A stretch of 64,000 bases of DNA from Pelomonas sp. Root1237 (GCF_001425055.1 NZ_LMDK01000017.1:197502-261501), one strand, 5' to 3'. Shown: positions 9,912-20,278, numbered from the stretch's first letter. Notes: generated by a model from the letters alone, not told the origin. Numbers and translations: made by a program.

Positions 9912-11792
9912 ATGAAGTCCTTTTTCTCCACGCTGGGCTGGCTGTTCTCCAAGGCCTGGTGGCTGCTTGACGGCACGCGCCGCGCACTGATGAATCTCTT
10001 CGTGCTGCTGCTCCTCGTCATCTTCGTCACCGCCGTGATGACGCGCGGTCCCAAGCCGCTGGCCGACAAGACGACGCTGGTGCTCAAGCTCGACGGCAGC
10101 CTCGTCGAACAGTTTTCCGGCAGCCCCCGCGAGCAGCTGGCCGCCCAGGCCCGCGGCCAGAGCGCGCCGCACCAGACACGGTTGCGCGACGTGCTCGCCG
10201 TGCTCGACCAGGCCGCCAAGGACGACAAGATCAGCGCCCTGCTGCTGGACGTCGAGGAGCTGCAAGGCGCAGGTCTGGCCGGCCTGCACGAGGTCGTCGG
10301 CGCGCTGCAGCGCTTCAAGCAAAGCGGCAAGCCGGTGCTGGCCTATGCCGACAGCTACAGCCAGCGCGGCTACTTCCTCGCCGCCCAGGCCGGCGAGGTC
10401 TATCTGCATCCCATGGGCATGGTCGGCATCGAAGGCTTTGGCCGCTACCGCACCTACTACAAGGACGCGCTGGACCGCATCGGCGTGACGCCGCACGTCA
10501 TCAAGGTCGGCACCTACAAGAACTTTGCCGAGACCTACACGGCCAATGGCCCCAGCCCCGCGACGCTGGAGTCCGAGGGCCTGGTCTATGGCGAGCTGTG
10601 GAGCGGCTTCACCGGCAGCATCGAGGCCGCACGCAAACTGGAGGCGGGCAGCATCGCCAAGGGCATCGCCGGGCTGCCGCAACTGCTTGCCGCCACGCAG
10701 GGCGACACGGCCAAGCTGGCCCTGCAGGCCAAGCTGGTCGACGGCCTGAAGACGCGCGACGAAATGCGCGAACTGCTCATTGCCAAGGGCGCCAAGGACG
10801 AGGACAGCAAGAGCTTCCGCCAGATCTCGCTGAACCAGTACCTGGCCTATGTGAAGGACGCCGGCACGCCCAACAAGTTGCAGCCCGGCATTGGCATCGT
10901 CGTGGCCGAGGGCGAGATCGTCGATGGCGATGCCGGCCCGGGCCGCATTGGTGGCGACTCCACGGCCCGCCTGATCCGCAAGGCCCGCGAGGACGAGGCC
11001 ATCAAGGCCATCGTGCTGCGCGTGAACTCGCCGGGCGGCAGCGCCTTCGCCTCCGAGATCCTGCGCCGCGAGCTGGAGCTGACCCGCAAGGCCGGCAAAC
11101 CAGTCGTCGTGTCGATGGGCGACGTGGCGGCCTCGGGCGGCTACTGGATCTCCATGGCCAGCGACACCGTCATCGCCGACGCCGGCACCATCACCGGCAG
11201 CATCGGCGTGTTCGGCATGCTGCCCACCGCCGAAGGGCTGATGGACAAGCTGTCGCTGCACACCGGCGGCGTGACGACGACGTGGCTGGCCGGCGGCTAC
11301 GACCCGCGCCGCCCGCTGGACCCGCGCCTGCAGGCCACCGTGCAGGCCAGCATCGACAACATCTACGGCCGCTTCACCAGCCTCGCGGCCCAGGCGCGCA
11401 AGAGCACGCCGGAGAAAATTGATGCCGTCGCGCAGGGCCGTATCTGGACGGGCTCGCAGGCCAAGGAGCGCGGCCTCGTCGACCGCCTGGGCAGCTTCGA
11501 CGACGCCGTGCAGACGGCCGTCCAGTTGGCCAAGCTTGAGGTCAAGGAGGGCGAGAAGCCGCGCCTGGCTTATGTGGAGCGCGACCTCAGCCGCAGCGAG
11601 CGGCTGCTGGCGTCGCTGACCGACACACTGGCGCCGTCCATCGCCGGGGCCATCGGCAACTCACTGGGGCTGGACGCCCTGCCCGTGCCGGTGCGCGAGG
11701 AGCTGGCGATGCTGAAGGATCTGTCGCAGTTCGCCGCCCGCGGCCAGTGGGACAAGGCCGCCGCCGTGCACTGCCTGTGCGGTGCTCCCTGA
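9912..11792 (+). CDS. sppA: Signal peptide peptidase A (protease IV)
   Basis: A 626-residue S49 serine protease of the long, E. coli-like type with two tandem domains, which degrades cleaved signal peptides in the inner membrane. A transmembrane segment lies near residues 26-44. The N-terminal half carries the general base Lys203 in VGTYKNFAE, and the C-terminal half the nucleophile Ser408 in AASGGYW, at positions matching K209/S409 of E. coli SppA. A signature [12 protein letters not shown] lies near 372. The start is close behind the nested repeat element. No partner genes are evident. Confidence 0.95.
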   Translation: MKSFFSTLGWLFSKAWWLLDGTRRALMNLFVLLLLVIFVTAVMTRGPKPLADKTTLVLKLDGSLVEQFSGSPREQLAAQARGQSAPHQTRLRDVLAVLDQAAKDDKISALLLDVEELQGAGLAGLHEVVGALQRFKQSGKPVLAYADSYSQRGYFLAAQAGEVYLHPMGMVGIEGFGRYRTYYKDALDRIGVTPHVIKVGTYKNFAETYTANGPSPATLESEGLVYGELWSGFTGSIEAARKLEAGSIAKGIAGLPQLLAATQGDTAKLALQAKLVDGLKTRDEMRELLIAKGAKDEDSKSFRQISLNQYLAYVKDAGTPNKLQPGIGIVVAEGEIVDGDAGPGRIGGDSTARLIRKAREDEAIKAIVLRVNSPGGSAFASEILRRELELTRKAGKPVVVSMGDVAASGGYWISMASDTVIADAGTITGSIGVFGMLPTAEGLMDKLSLHTGGVTTTWLAGGYDPRRPLDPRLQATVQASIDNIYGRFTSLAAQARKSTPEKIDAVAQGRIWTGSQAKERGLVDRLGSFDDAVQTAVQLAKLEVKEGEKPRLAYVERDLSRSERLLASLTDTLAPSIAGAIGNSLGLDALPVPVREELAMLKDLSQFAARGQWDKAAAVHCLCGAP

Positions 11793-11834
11793 CCTGCGAA
11801 CCGATTAACTGGCCGGCGTCTGCCAGCCCCCGCT

Positions 11835-12455
11835 TCATGGCCAGTGGCGTTGGAACACTGCGGCGACCTCGGGATGCTGCTCCACGCGCAGCAACTGGGC
11901 GAAGAAGCTCGGCCGCTCGGCCTGCAGGAAGGGCCGCGACCCCGACCACTTGGACACCACCGTGGCCAGCAGCTCCAGCGCGCCGGGCACGCCGGCCTCG
12001 AAGCCGATCTCGAACTGGTCGGCAAACAGCCGCCAGTGCTCGTGCAGGCGGGCCCGCGTGCCGGCGCGGATCTGCGCCTTCATTGCGTCGTCGCAGGGCT
12101 CGCACCAGCGCTCGGGGTAGTCGATGACGCTGATGGCCGCATAGCAGTTGGCCGCCACATAGACCAGGCCTCGGATGGCGCGCGCCCGCGCGCTGGCGTC
12201 GGCGGGCAGCAGCAACCCCGGCGGCACCGTCAGGCCCAGGTGGATGAGGATGGCGGCGCTCTCCGTCAGCACCGTGCCGTCGGCCAGCACCAGCGTCGGA
12301 ATCTGCCCCAGCGGATTCACGCGCAGCAGCTCATCGCGCCCGGGCCCGGGGTTCCACGAGGCTGCGTCCACGGTCGTGTAAGCCAGGCCGGCGCGCGCCA
12401 GCGCCGCCTCGATGACCGCCGAACCCGAACCCTTGGTGCCGTACAAGGTCAACAT
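11835..12455 (-). CDS. Glutathione S-transferase family protein
   Basis: A 206-residue cytosolic GST. The N-terminal domain starts MLTLYGTKGSGSAVIEAAL and includes NPLGQIPTLVLADGTVLTESAAIL, the usual glutathione-binding thioredoxin-like fold; the rest is an all-helical domain. The start at 12455 is preferred because GGAG lies eight bases upstream; a second ATG six bases earlier is too close to that site. It is convergent with sppA and divergent from the gene at 12510. It differs from the GST at 6507. Substrate unknown. Confidence 0.85.
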   Translation of the reverse strand: MLTLYGTKGSGSAVIEAALARAGLAYTTVDAASWNPGPGRDELLRVNPLGQIPTLVLADGTVLTESAAILIHLGLTVPPGLLLPADASARARAIRGLVYVAANCYAAISVIDYPERWCEPCDDAMKAQIRAGTRARLHEHWRLFADQFEIGFEAGVPGALELLATVVSKWSGSRPFLQAERPSFFAQLLRVEQHPEVAAVFQRHWP

Positions 12456-12509
12456 TGCCATGACTCCTTCATCGAGCGTGCTCTCGAGCATGCAAAATCG
12501 TCTCACATC

Positions 12510-12989
12510 ATGAGCCCCGGCCCCTCACTTCCCCCTTCCCGGCATCCGGTCGTCAAGCCCAGCTTCGGCCGCGTCAGCGTCGGCGTGCATGGCCGCGTCA
12601 TGGTGTCGATCGCCGAAGGACCTTTCGACGCACCGCTGATGGCAGCCGTCAAGCGCGCCGTCGCGCTGGCCGGCAAGCGCCTGCCGGCCGACCGCCGCTT
12701 CGGTGACCTGCTCGAGATCCGCGGCAGCCTGCAGATGGACGCCGATGCGCTGCAGGAGCTGCGCGCCAGCATCGATGCCTTCGGTTCGCGCGGCATCGTC
12801 TCCCTGTCCACCGTCTTCCTGGTGCGCCCCGGCATCCCCGGCATCGAGCGCCTGCCGGCGCTGATGGACATCTGGCGCGCCAGCCGCCCGGTGCGCCGCG
12901 CCGACAACTTCGAGTCTGCCTGGGCCCTGGTCAACGCCGACCTGGCCGCAGCCGGCCTGCCGACGCAAGAGCCGCCAGTGCGCCGATGA
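12510..12989 (+). CDS. Hypothetical protein, possibly STAS/SpoIIAA-like
   Basis: A 159-residue soluble protein without signal peptide. The central pattern (VSVGVHGRVMVSIAEGPF, then a helix, then GDLLEIRGSLQMDADAL and a further helix) is reminiscent of the alternating strand-helix SpoIIAA-like fold, but no diagnostic motif is present. It overlaps the next gene by four bases (ATGA), so the two are translated together and probably act together. It is divergent from the GST at 11835. Function unknown. Confidence 0.7.
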   Translation: MSPGPSLPPSRHPVVKPSFGRVSVGVHGRVMVSIAEGPFDAPLMAAVKRAVALAGKRLPADRRFGDLLEIRGSLQMDADALQELRASIDAFGSRGIVSLSTVFLVRPGIPGIERLPALMDIWRASRPVRRADNFESAWALVNADLAAAGLPTQEPPVRR

Positions 12990-14470
12990 CAGACGCGCCC
13001 GGCCTGCAATGGCCCCTCGATGCCAAGGGCAAGCGTGCCACCGGCGCGCCGGGCCAGCGCATCATCGCGGCCGCCTTGCGTGGGCTGGACGCAACCGCGG
13101 CCGACGCCGTCGCCGCCGAACACGACTGGCGCCACGCCTACCCCGCCCATTGGTGCGCCCTGGTGCAAGCTCAAGCGGCCCGTCCCGTGGGTGTCGTCGC
13201 CTCGGCACGCGCCGGCCTCGCCGCGGCCTGGCGCGAACTGCCCTTCATGCGCGCCGGCCAAGCCCACGCTCTGGCCGACGCAATGAACACGCCCCAGCGC
13301 CGCCTGCAAACGCTGCAACTGCGCGGCAGCGGCGATGCGGCACCCGCCCGCTGGACCGTGCCCCACCAGGGCCGCGAGCTGCATGGCGATGCCCTCGCCC
13401 GCCAGATCGACCGCTGGGAGAAGGGCGGCATCTGCGAGGCCGCCCACGCGGGCGCGCTGCGCGACTGCCTGGCCCACCCCGAATGGTTCGACCTGTCCGA
13501 CCAGCACCTCGTGCTGCTCGGCGCCGGCAGCGAGGCCGGGCCGCTGGCCTGGCTGGCGAAGTGGCGCGCCAATCTCGTCGGCATCGACCTCGCCCGCGCC
13601 GCGACCTGGAAGCGCATTGCCGCCATCGTCGCCGCCGGCAATGCCACGCTGATCGCGCCCGTCGCGCCGGACCAGCCGCTGGACGTCGCCCATGCCGGCG
13701 CCGACCTGCTGGCCGACACGCCGGAGATCGCCGCCTGGCTGGCGTCTCGGCAACAGCCGCTGTCCATCGCCAACCTCGCCTACCTGGACGGCGAGCGCCA
13801 TGTGCGCGTGTCCCTCGCGATGGACGCCATCAGCGCGACGCTGTGCGCCGCCGACGCCCGCACCCAGCTCGCCTACATGGCCACGCCGACCGATGTCTTC
13901 GCCGTGCCGGAGCAGCTGGCGCGCGACGTCATGCGCCGTTATGCCGAGCGTGGCCTCGTCAAGAAGCTGGGCCAGTTCGGCGCACGGCTGGGTAGCGGCG
14001 GCCGCGGCTTCGCTCCGCATATCGAGGGGCTGATCGACGCGGGTGATTTCGGCAGAGACTCTGGGACATGGGGCCTGGTCGACGCGCTGGTCGTCGAACA
14101 GGGCCCGAACTACGCGCTGGCCAAGCGGCTGCAGCAGTGGCGCGCCCTGGTGGCCCGCGCCGATGGGCACCGCGTCGCCTTCAACGTGGCGCCCAGCACC
14201 ACGACGGCCTCAGTTGTCTCCAATCCGCTGCTGGCAGCGGGCTTTCGCGGCGCCAAGGCTTTTGGCGTCGAGGTCTTCGCGCCGGCGACGACGAATGCGC
14301 TGATGGCCGCGATGTGGGTGCATCAGTTGCGCACCGAGGCCCGCGACTTCGCGCATCCACTCAAGCTGCTGGTGCACACCGCCAACCATGGCGGCCTGTG
14401 GCGCCTGCCCTATCGGCCACGCTCGGTGCTGCCGATGGCCGCGCTGCTAGGGTTCGTCAAGCGGCGTTAG
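12986..14470 (+). CDS. Uncharacterised 494-residue protein with a Rossmann-like motif
   Basis: A large soluble protein translationally coupled to the preceding small gene (ATGA overlap). The only clear motif is LLGAGSEAGPLAWLAKW near residue 175, followed by VGIDLARAATW, which fits the first strand, glycine loop and acidic strand end of a nucleotide-binding Rossmann fold. A short hydrophobic stretch follows (IAAIVAAGNATLIAPV). The C-terminus MAALLGFVKRR is basic. No family is recognised. The gene is intact with normal codon use for the region. Confidence 0.8.
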   Translation: MTDAPGLQWPLDAKGKRATGAPGQRIIAAALRGLDATAADAVAAEHDWRHAYPAHWCALVQAQAARPVGVVASARAGLAAAWRELPFMRAGQAHALADAMNTPQRRLQTLQLRGSGDAAPARWTVPHQGRELHGDALARQIDRWEKGGICEAAHAGALRDCLAHPEWFDLSDQHLVLLGAGSEAGPLAWLAKWRANLVGIDLARAATWKRIAAIVAAGNATLIAPVAPDQPLDVAHAGADLLADTPEIAAWLASRQQPLSIANLAYLDGERHVRVSLAMDAISATLCAADARTQLAYMATPTDVFAVPEQLARDVMRRYAERGLVKKLGQFGARLGSGGRGFAPHIEGLIDAGDFGRDSGTWGLVDALVVEQGPNYALAKRLQQWRALVARADGHRVAFNVAPSTTTASVVSNPLLAAGFRGAKAFGVEVFAPATTNALMAAMWVHQLRTEARDFAHPLKLLVHTANHGGLWRLPYRPRSVLPMAALLGFVKRR

Positions 14471-14586
14471 CCGCTGCCCTGGGGTTCGTACGGCCCCTCA
14501 TCTTCGGGGCCGGGTCGCCCCTGTCTGCGCCTAAAGTGGCATCGCCCCGGAGGCGCACCCGCGCACCCCGGCACCAGGGAGAAAAA

Positions 14587-15165
14587 ATGCACACCATTGC
14601 CGCGATCGCCTGCGTCTTGGCCTGTCTGCCGAGCCAGCAGGCCCAGGCCAAGACCTACCAGCTCACCTTTACTGCAACGCATTTCACGTCGGTGCTGGCA
14701 CCCGCCCCTGCGCCGCAGGATCCGGTGTCGGGCTCGATCATCTTCCAGGCTGATGCGCTGGGCCAACCGGTCACCAGCATCGGCGCCATCGACCTGAGCA
14801 TCGCAGGTCACAGCTACAGCTTGGCAGACCTTGCCTTCGAGAACTGGCAAGGTGCGCCGTTTCCGCCGTCCTACACCTTTGGCGGCAAGGGCAACGGCGC
14901 CGGCGGCGTGGCGCCCGGCGTGAATGACTTCTTCATCACGTTGAGCGGAGTCAGCGGCTACCACGACATCAGCTTCCTCTACTCGGTCGCAGGCACTGCC
15001 CAAAGCTCCTGGATCGCTTACAACTACTCAGACCGTTTTGCCAGCGACATCATTTCGAGCATCGTCGAGATTCCCACCGCTGTACCTGAGCCGTCACAAG
15101 CGCTGCTGCTCGTCGCCGGCATAGCGCTGTTTGCCGGCCGGCTGCGAGCCCATCGCAAGACCTGA
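14587..15165 (+). CDS. PEP-CTERM sorted exported protein
   Basis: A 192-residue secreted protein. A signal peptide (residues 1-22, ending SQQAQA) precedes a beta-rich body, and the C-terminus has the PEP-CTERM tripartite signal: VPEP, a hydrophobic helix (ALLLVAGIALFAG) and a basic tail RLRAHRKT. Such proteins are processed by exosortase and released to or anchored at the cell surface. The start has AGGGAG seven bases upstream. No exosortase gene is in this window. Body function unknown. Confidence 0.85.
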   Translation: MHTIAAIACVLACLPSQQAQAKTYQLTFTATHFTSVLAPAPAPQDPVSGSIIFQADALGQPVTSIGAIDLSIAGHSYSLADLAFENWQGAPFPPSYTFGGKGNGAGGVAPGVNDFFITLSGVSGYHDISFLYSVAGTAQSSWIAYNYSDRFASDIISSIVEIPTAVPEPSQALLLVAGIALFAGRLRAHRKT

Positions 15166-15183
15166 TCGATTGCGCGAAGCGCG

Positions 15184-15486
15184 TCAGCCGCCTGCGCTGA
15201 TCACGTTCGCATCGAACAACTCCAGCTCCGGCGGCTCGGACGCCATCGTTGCCAGCGCCCTGCCGAACTCGCGCGAGGCCGGCACGCGGAAGTGGGCTTG
15301 CAGGGCCGCCATGTCGCTCCACTTCTCGACGAAGACGAGGCGCAGCGGGTTTTCGGTGTCGCGATGCACCGCGTGCGCAATGCAACCGGGTTCGGCGCGC
15401 GAGCGCTCGACGTGTTGATGGCTGAGCTTCAGCACCTCGTCGAAATGCTCGGGGCGGGCGGTGACATGGCCAAGGACGAGGATCAT
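15184..15486 (-). CDS. Antibiotic biosynthesis monooxygenase (ABM) domain protein
   Basis: A 100-residue single-domain ABM protein, with GHVTARPEHFDEVL at the start and FVEKWSDMAALQAHF, features of small quinol monooxygenase-like dimers with a ferredoxin-like fold. It overlaps the amidase gene upstream by four bases (ATGA), so both are co-translated, suggesting joint turnover of an amide or aromatic compound. The actual substrate cannot be read from sequence. Confidence 0.85.
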   Translation of the reverse strand: MILVLGHVTARPEHFDEVLKLSHQHVERSRAEPGCIAHAVHRDTENPLRLVFVEKWSDMAALQAHFRVPASREFGRALATMASEPPELELFDANVISAGG

Positions 15487-16892
15487 GGTGGGCTCTCCCG
15501 GAAGGGCCAGGGGCGTTGCTCAGATCGCAACCGCTCCCACGCTGCGCCCAAGGCCAGCACGCCAGCGTCGTCGAAGCGCCGGCCGATGATCTGCAACCCA
15601 ATCGGCAAGCCACTCGACGTGAAGCCCGCATTGATGGACAGCGCCGGCTGCTCGCTCATGTTGTAGGGCAGCGTGAAGGCGATGTGCTCAAAGGGCCGCG
15701 CCGGGTCGTGCAGCGGGCTGGCCAGGTGGGCCGGGTAGGCCGGCATGGGCGCGACGGGCGACAGCACGAAGTCAAAAGGCTCGCAGGCCGCATTGGCCGC
15801 CTCGCGCAAGGCCTGCATCTGGCTGTAGCCGCGAAAGACCGTGCCGCCGTCGTAGCCGGCCGCGGGCGCGACCCAGCCGAGGATGTAGGGCAGCACCTTG
15901 GCACGCTGCTCGGGGGCGAGGGCGGAGATGTCCAGCCAGGAGCGCATGCGCCAGAAACGGTCGATGCCGTCGGCCATCTCGCGCGTCGTGAAGGGGGCGA
16001 GCGGCTCGACGATGGCGCCAGCCTGCTCGAAGGCACGCGCCGCCGCGACCACCGCGGCCTCGACCTCCGGCTGCACGGCATCGCCCCAGCCGGCGTCAAG
16101 CATCAGCCCGATGCGCAGGCCATGCAGTTCCAGCGGCCGCGGCGTGACCGAGCCCGGCGGCAGCTGCGTGGGGTCGCGCGCATCCGGCTGCGCGAGCACG
16201 GCCAGCATCAGCGCGGCGTCTTCGACGGTGCGCGTCAGCGGACCGGCGACCCGGCCGGCATAGCCCGGCTTGATGGGCACGCGGCCATGGCTGGGCTTGA
16301 AGCCGACCAGGCCGCACCAGCCGGCCGGCAGCCTGATGGAGCCGCCGATGTCGGTGCCCAGGTGCAGAGGGCCATAGCCGGCCGCGCCCGCTGCCGCGGC
16401 GCCAGCGCTGGAACCACCAGGCGTCATCACCACGTTCCAGGGGTTGCGCGCCGGCTCGGCATACAGGCTGGACAGGCCCGAGCTCAGCATGCCGTAGTCG
16501 GGCATGGTGGTGCGCGCCCAGGCGATGGCACCGGCCTCGCGCAGCCGCGCGGCGGGCGGAGCCTCGAAGTCGGCAGTCGCGTCATCCGCCGTCGCGGCAG
16601 TGCCCAGCCGGTAGCTCGCGCCGGGCACGGCGATGTTCTCCTTCAGCGTGACCGGCACGCCGTCCAGCGCCAGCGCAGTGCCGGCACGCCAGCGCGCCTC
16701 GCTGGCGCGGGCCGCGGCCAAAGCGCCCTCGGCATCCATGGCGCACAGTGCGTGCAGTTCGCCCTCACGCTTGCCGGCCTGGGACAGCACGGCGCCCATC
16801 ACCTCGACGGGCGACAGTTCGCCGCTGCGGTAGGCGGCGATCAGCTCGGCCGCCCCCAGCCCGAAAACGGCAGTTGACCGCTCGCTACTCAT
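15483..16892 (-). CDS. Amidase signature family enzyme
   Basis: A 469-residue amidase of the GatA/FAAH class. The catalytic triad is visible: Lys84 in VTLKEN, cis-Ser161 in TPGGSSAGAA and nucleophile Ser185 in DIGGSIRLP. The start at 16892 fits the family; the open frame extends upstream another 69 codons but that stretch is Arg-rich and unlike a protein. It is coupled to the ABM gene downstream. It could hydrolyse small aliphatic or aryl amides; no Gat subunits are adjacent, so tRNA amidation is unlikely. The 207 bases upstream (16893-17099) show no gene or clear regulatory site. Confidence 0.9.
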   Translation of the reverse strand: MSSERSTAVFGLGAAELIAAYRSGELSPVEVMGAVLSQAGKREGELHALCAMDAEGALAAARASEARWRAGTALALDGVPVTLKENIAVPGASYRLGTAATADDATADFEAPPAARLREAGAIAWARTTMPDYGMLSSGLSSLYAEPARNPWNVVMTPGGSSAGAAAAGAAGYGPLHLGTDIGGSIRLPAGWCGLVGFKPSHGRVPIKPGYAGRVAGPLTRTVEDAALMLAVLAQPDARDPTQLPPGSVTPRPLELHGLRIGLMLDAGWGDAVQPEVEAAVVAAARAFEQAGAIVEPLAPFTTREMADGIDRFWRMRSWLDISALAPEQRAKVLPYILGWVAPAAGYDGGTVFRGYSQMQALREAANAACEPFDFVLSPVAPMPAYPAHLASPLHDPARPFEHIAFTLPYNMSEQPALSINAGFTSSGLPIGLQIIGRRFDDAGVLALGAAWERLRSEQRPWPFRESPP

Positions 16893-17099
16893 CGCAGGCC
16901 TGACGCTTCGACAAGACCGCTTGCCAGCCTCGCATGCCACTTCGATCACCAGCGCTGCACGTCCGCTGGTCTGGCGCTTCGGGCTGCCGGCTGCGTTGTT
17001 CTTCCTTGCGGGCACGAGCCCGCTGCGTCGTCTCGCCTTGCGGGCAACCCGCCTCGCCAGCCCCTCGGACGCGCACAACCGCCGTTTCCGGGCCGGCAA

Positions 17100-17636
17100 T
17101 CATTTCTTCAGTTGCTGAGCCGCCTTCAGCATCGCGTCGATGTGGCCGTCCGGGTTCATGCTGGCATGCACAGCAGCGACCTTGCCGTCGGTGCCGATCA
17201 GATAGGACACGCGGTCGGCCATGGTGCCGGGCACCATCTTCAGCGTGACGTCGTAGTCCTTGATGACCTTGCCGCCGGCGTCGGCCGCGACGGCGAACTT
17301 GTTGCGGCAGGCCTCGACGCTGAACTTCTTCAGCGTCTCGATGTCGTCGTTGGACATGCCGATGACCGTCGTGTGCAGCGCCTTGAACTTGTCGGTCGCC
17401 TCGGCGAACTGGTGGGCCTCGACGGTGCAGCCGCTGGTGAAGGCCTTGGGATAGAAGTACAGCACCACCGGGCCTTGCTTGAGGGCCTCGGCCAGCTTGA
17501 ACTTGAAGGATTGGCCGCCGACGGCGGCGTCAGTGCTGAAGTCGGGGGCCGGAGCGCCGACGCTGAGGGCGGCGTGGCCTGGCAGGGCCAGCAGCAGGGA
17601 TAGCGAGGCAAACAGGGGAGCAAGGCGCGACGACAT
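17100..17636 (-). CDS. Exported peroxiredoxin (AhpC/TSA family)
   Basis: A 178-residue thiol peroxidase with an N-terminal signal sequence (about 1-22, cleavage after HAA). The peroxidatic cysteine is Cys70 in FYPKAFTSGCT, preceded by the conserved proline; a second cysteine, Cys110, could resolve it. It would reduce peroxides in the periplasm using a thioredoxin-like donor. It is transcribed alone, divergent from the lipoprotein gene at 17732. Confidence 0.9.
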   Translation of the reverse strand: MSSRLAPLFASLSLLLALPGHAALSVGAPAPDFSTDAAVGGQSFKFKLAEALKQGPVVLYFYPKAFTSGCTVEAHQFAEATDKFKALHTTVIGMSNDDIETLKKFSVEACRNKFAVAADAGGKVIKDYDVTLKMVPGTMADRVSYLIGTDGKVAAVHASMNPDGHIDAMLKAAQQLKK

Positions 17637-17731
17637 AACGACTCCAACAGGTGAACAATCACGGGGCCGGCACCAACAACCAAAGCCGGCTTGCGCCTAG
17701 TATCCACTCGCTCGAATTTCAAGGTGTACCG

Positions 17732-18604
17732 ATGACCTTTTCCTCCTGCTGCCGCGTGACGGCGCCCTTGCTGTTCTCCCTGCTCGCCATGGCAGGCTGT
17801 GGCGGCGTAGGCCACGACGTCGCTGACGTCGTCGGCGCCATGGCCGACGGCATCGTGTGCGGCCTGCGCAACTGCACCGAATCCTCGACGCTGAACGTCG
17901 ACGAGATCAGCCCTCGCTTCAGCGCGGCCCAGGCAACGGGCGACAACCGCGTGGTGGTGGACGGCTTCCTCGGCAAGTCCGCCAACGTACTGACGACGGT
18001 GCTGATGGCGCCGGATGAGCGCCTGTCGGTCAGCGTCGACGGCGGCCCCGAGGTGACGATGAGCAATCCCGACGGCGAGCGTCTGGGCTACACCGCCAGC
18101 TTGGCCGCCGCGAGCGCCCAGCCGGTGGTGCAGCTGGTGTTCACGCGGGCCGGTGTGCGCCATGTGAGCCAGGTCACGCTGCCCGTTGGCTTCACGGTGC
18201 TGCAGCCCACTGGCAACCCTTTGCTGACACGCAGCGGCGCCGCCCTGCCGGTGCGGCTGAACCTGTCCGGCGTGAACGACGCCGTCGCCACGGGCAGCGG
18301 CAGCTGCAGCCGCAGCGATGGCAGCAGCTTCACGATCAAGAACGAGAATCTGGGCGCACGCATCGAGGGCAGCGTGGCGGGCGGCTACCGGCTGGAGCCG
18401 GCCCTGGTGGACGACAACCTCAACATCGCCAGCCGCAATGCCAACAACAGCGATCCCAAGACCGCGGCCGTCAGCCGTTGCGAGCTCACGGTGACCTGGA
18501 CCAAATCCTCTCGCGGCACCATCGCGCCGACGATGAACGGCCACGGTACTTTCCTCGGCGAACGCCAGGCCAGCCACCCCCTGGTCTACGACGCGCGCTC
18601 CTGA
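17732..18604 (+). CDS. Putative lipoprotein of unknown function
   Basis: A 290-residue protein whose start follows the AAGGTG sequence. The signal peptide ends at a lipobox-like MAGC with Cys23 as the likely lipidated residue. The mature part is beta-rich and contains paired cysteines (VCGLRNCTESS; SCSRSDG). No known domain is recognised. Its 3' end overlaps by 19 bases the end of the convergent DUF2063 gene. Confidence 0.75.
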   Translation: MTFSSCCRVTAPLLFSLLAMAGCGGVGHDVADVVGAMADGIVCGLRNCTESSTLNVDEISPRFSAAQATGDNRVVVDGFLGKSANVLTTVLMAPDERLSVSVDGGPEVTMSNPDGERLGYTASLAAASAQPVVQLVFTRAGVRHVSQVTLPVGFTVLQPTGNPLLTRSGAALPVRLNLSGVNDAVATGSGSCSRSDGSSFTIKNENLGARIEGSVAGGYRLEPALVDDNLNIASRNANNSDPKTAAVSRCELTVTWTKSSRGTIAPTMNGHGTFLGERQASHPLVYDARS

Positions 18605-19371
18605 AGCAGACTGTCAGCGAGCCAGCGCTGCAGGGCGCCGACGACGGCGGGCGCTGCGGCCTCGGAGTCGCCGAGGGCATGGGCGGCGCGCTCGCACAGC
18701 AGGGCGAAGGGCAGGCCAGCGGCGACGCCGTCGAGCAGAACCGCCTCCAGCGGCTCCAACGAGCGCCAGCGGGTCTCGCCGGCCTGGCGCCAGGCCAGCA
18801 GCGTGTGTTCATGCGCCACCGGCTCAGGCAGCTCGGGTTGGTCGTCGCCGGACTCCGGCTCCCACTCGCGCAGCACGCGCCAGGCGGGCTCGATGGCGTA
18901 GGCCAGCACCACGCGCTGCACGCTGGGCTGCAGGTGCAGCACCAGGCCGGCCCAGTCGTCTGCGCCAAGTGCGGCCAGCGAGGCCGGCTCCAGCGGGGGT
19001 GCCTGGGCCGCATCGAAGGCGCCACGCAGAGCCCAGTCCATGCGCGCGAAATCGATCAGGCTGGCATGGGGCACGAGTTCATCGTCTGCTGCGGCCATGA
19101 AGTCGGCCAGCTCATGGCCGAACCAGCGGATGGACGGGTGCTGGCTGGGCCGCGCGGCGAGATAGGCCTGGCCCAGGGCGTCGAAAGCCTCGTCGCCCAA
19201 TGCCCGGGCGAGCACGGTGTAGTTGTCGGTCAGCGCCGCCACGAGGCGGGCCCGATAGGCATGGCGGTAGACCTCCAGGCCCGTCGCGTGGTCGCCAGCG
19301 AGCAGGTCGGCCGCGTCGGCACCGTCGCGGATGGCAGCGGCCAGTCGCTGCTGTTGCTGGATGACGCTCAT
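18586..19371 (-). CDS. bufC: DUF2063 partner protein of the bufferin biosynthesis enzyme
   Basis: A 261-residue protein of the DUF2063 (BufC/MbnC-like) family, which binds the leader of the precursor and assists the DUF692 enzyme. The N-terminus ([12 protein letters not shown], then [12 protein letters not shown]) is characteristic; [14 protein letters not shown] and a C-terminal region resembling a peptide-binding domain follow. It overlaps bufB by four bases (ATGA), so the stoichiometry is coupled. It is the last gene of the three-gene operon bufA-bufB-bufC. Confidence 0.88.
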   Translation of the reverse strand: MSVIQQQQRLAAAIRDGADAADLLAGDHATGLEVYRHAYRARLVAALTDNYTVLARALGDEAFDALGQAYLAARPSQHPSIRWFGHELADFMAAADDELVPHASLIDFARMDWALRGAFDAAQAPPLEPASLAALGADDWAGLVLHLQPSVQRVVLAYAIEPAWRVLREWEPESGDDQPELPEPVAHEHTLLAWRQAGETRWRSLEPLEAVLLDGVAAGLPFALLCERAAHALGDSEAAAPAVVGALQRWLADSLLQERAS

Positions 19372-20189
19372 GAGGTGGTCGCCAGGCGGCGGGCCACGGC
19401 CAGTTCGGCCAGCAGGCTTTCCAGCGGCGGAATGTGGTCGTCGCGCTCGATCATCGTCGGCACCGCGCCGAAGCGCTTCACGGCATGCTGGTACAGCGCC
19501 CAGACCTCGTCGCGCACCGGGTGGTCGTGGGTGTCGATGACGATGTCGCCGCGGTCCTCGTGGCCGGCGAGGTGGATCTGGCGCACGGGCTCGACGGGAA
19601 TCGCATCGAGGTAGGTAACGGGGTCGAAGCCGTGGTTGCGGCCCGAGACATAGACGTTGTTGACGTCCAGCAGCAACTGGGCGCCGGTGGCCTTGAGCAA
19701 CTGGGCGATGAAGTCCCACTCCGTCATCTCGTCGGCCGCGAAGCGCACATAGCTGGAAACGTTCTCCAGCACCAACGGCCGGCCGAGGATGTCCTGCACC
19801 TGGGCAATGCGGCCGCCCACATGGTCCAGCGCCGCTCGCGTCAGCGGCACCGGCAGCAGGTCGTGCAGCTGGCTGTGGGCGTCGGCGCTCCAGCAGAGGT
19901 GGTCGGACACCCAGCCGGGTTCAAGCCGGTCCGCCAGCGCTTTCAATTCGCGCAGATAGCCCAGGTCCAGCGGTGCGGGCCCTGCCACGGACAGCGACAC
20001 GCCGTGCATGACCAGCGGGTAGTCCGCGCGGATGCGCTCCAGATGCGCCATCGGCGGGCCGCCGGGCACCATGTAGTTCTCGGAAATGATCTCCAGCCAG
20101 TCGGGCCGCACGGTGGCATCCACGCCCGCCTCGAAGGCCGCGTAATGCTCGACGCGCAAGCCGAGGCCAAAGCCTTGGATGTGGGTCAT
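19368..20189 (-). CDS. bufB: DUF692 multinuclear iron oxidative enzyme (bufferin maturase)
   Basis: A 273-residue TIM-barrel enzyme of the DUF692 (MNIO) family that oxidises cysteines of a ribosomal peptide to sulfur heterocycles. Expected metal-ligand segments are present in order: [55 protein letters not shown] and MIERDDHIP. The start [12 protein letters not shown] at 20189 fits the family; 28 earlier codons are not conserved in character. Its location between a Cys-rich secreted precursor gene and a DUF2063 gene identifies it as BufB rather than methanobactin MbnB. Confidence 0.92.
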   Translation of the reverse strand: MTHIQGFGLGLRVEHYAAFEAGVDATVRPDWLEIISENYMVPGGPPMAHLERIRADYPLVMHGVSLSVAGPAPLDLGYLRELKALADRLEPGWVSDHLCWSADAHSQLHDLLPVPLTRAALDHVGGRIAQVQDILGRPLVLENVSSYVRFAADEMTEWDFIAQLLKATGAQLLLDVNNVYVSGRNHGFDPVTYLDAIPVEPVRQIHLAGHEDRGDIVIDTHDHPVRDEVWALYQHAVKRFGAVPTMIERDDHIPPLESLLAELAVARRLATTS

Positions 20190-20278
20190 GGCGAGAAAAA
20201 GGAAACGGCGCGGCACCGAAAGGTGCTCGCGCCTCATCAAGCGGCAGCCGTGGATCTGGCTTTGCCAGGCCACTGGCT

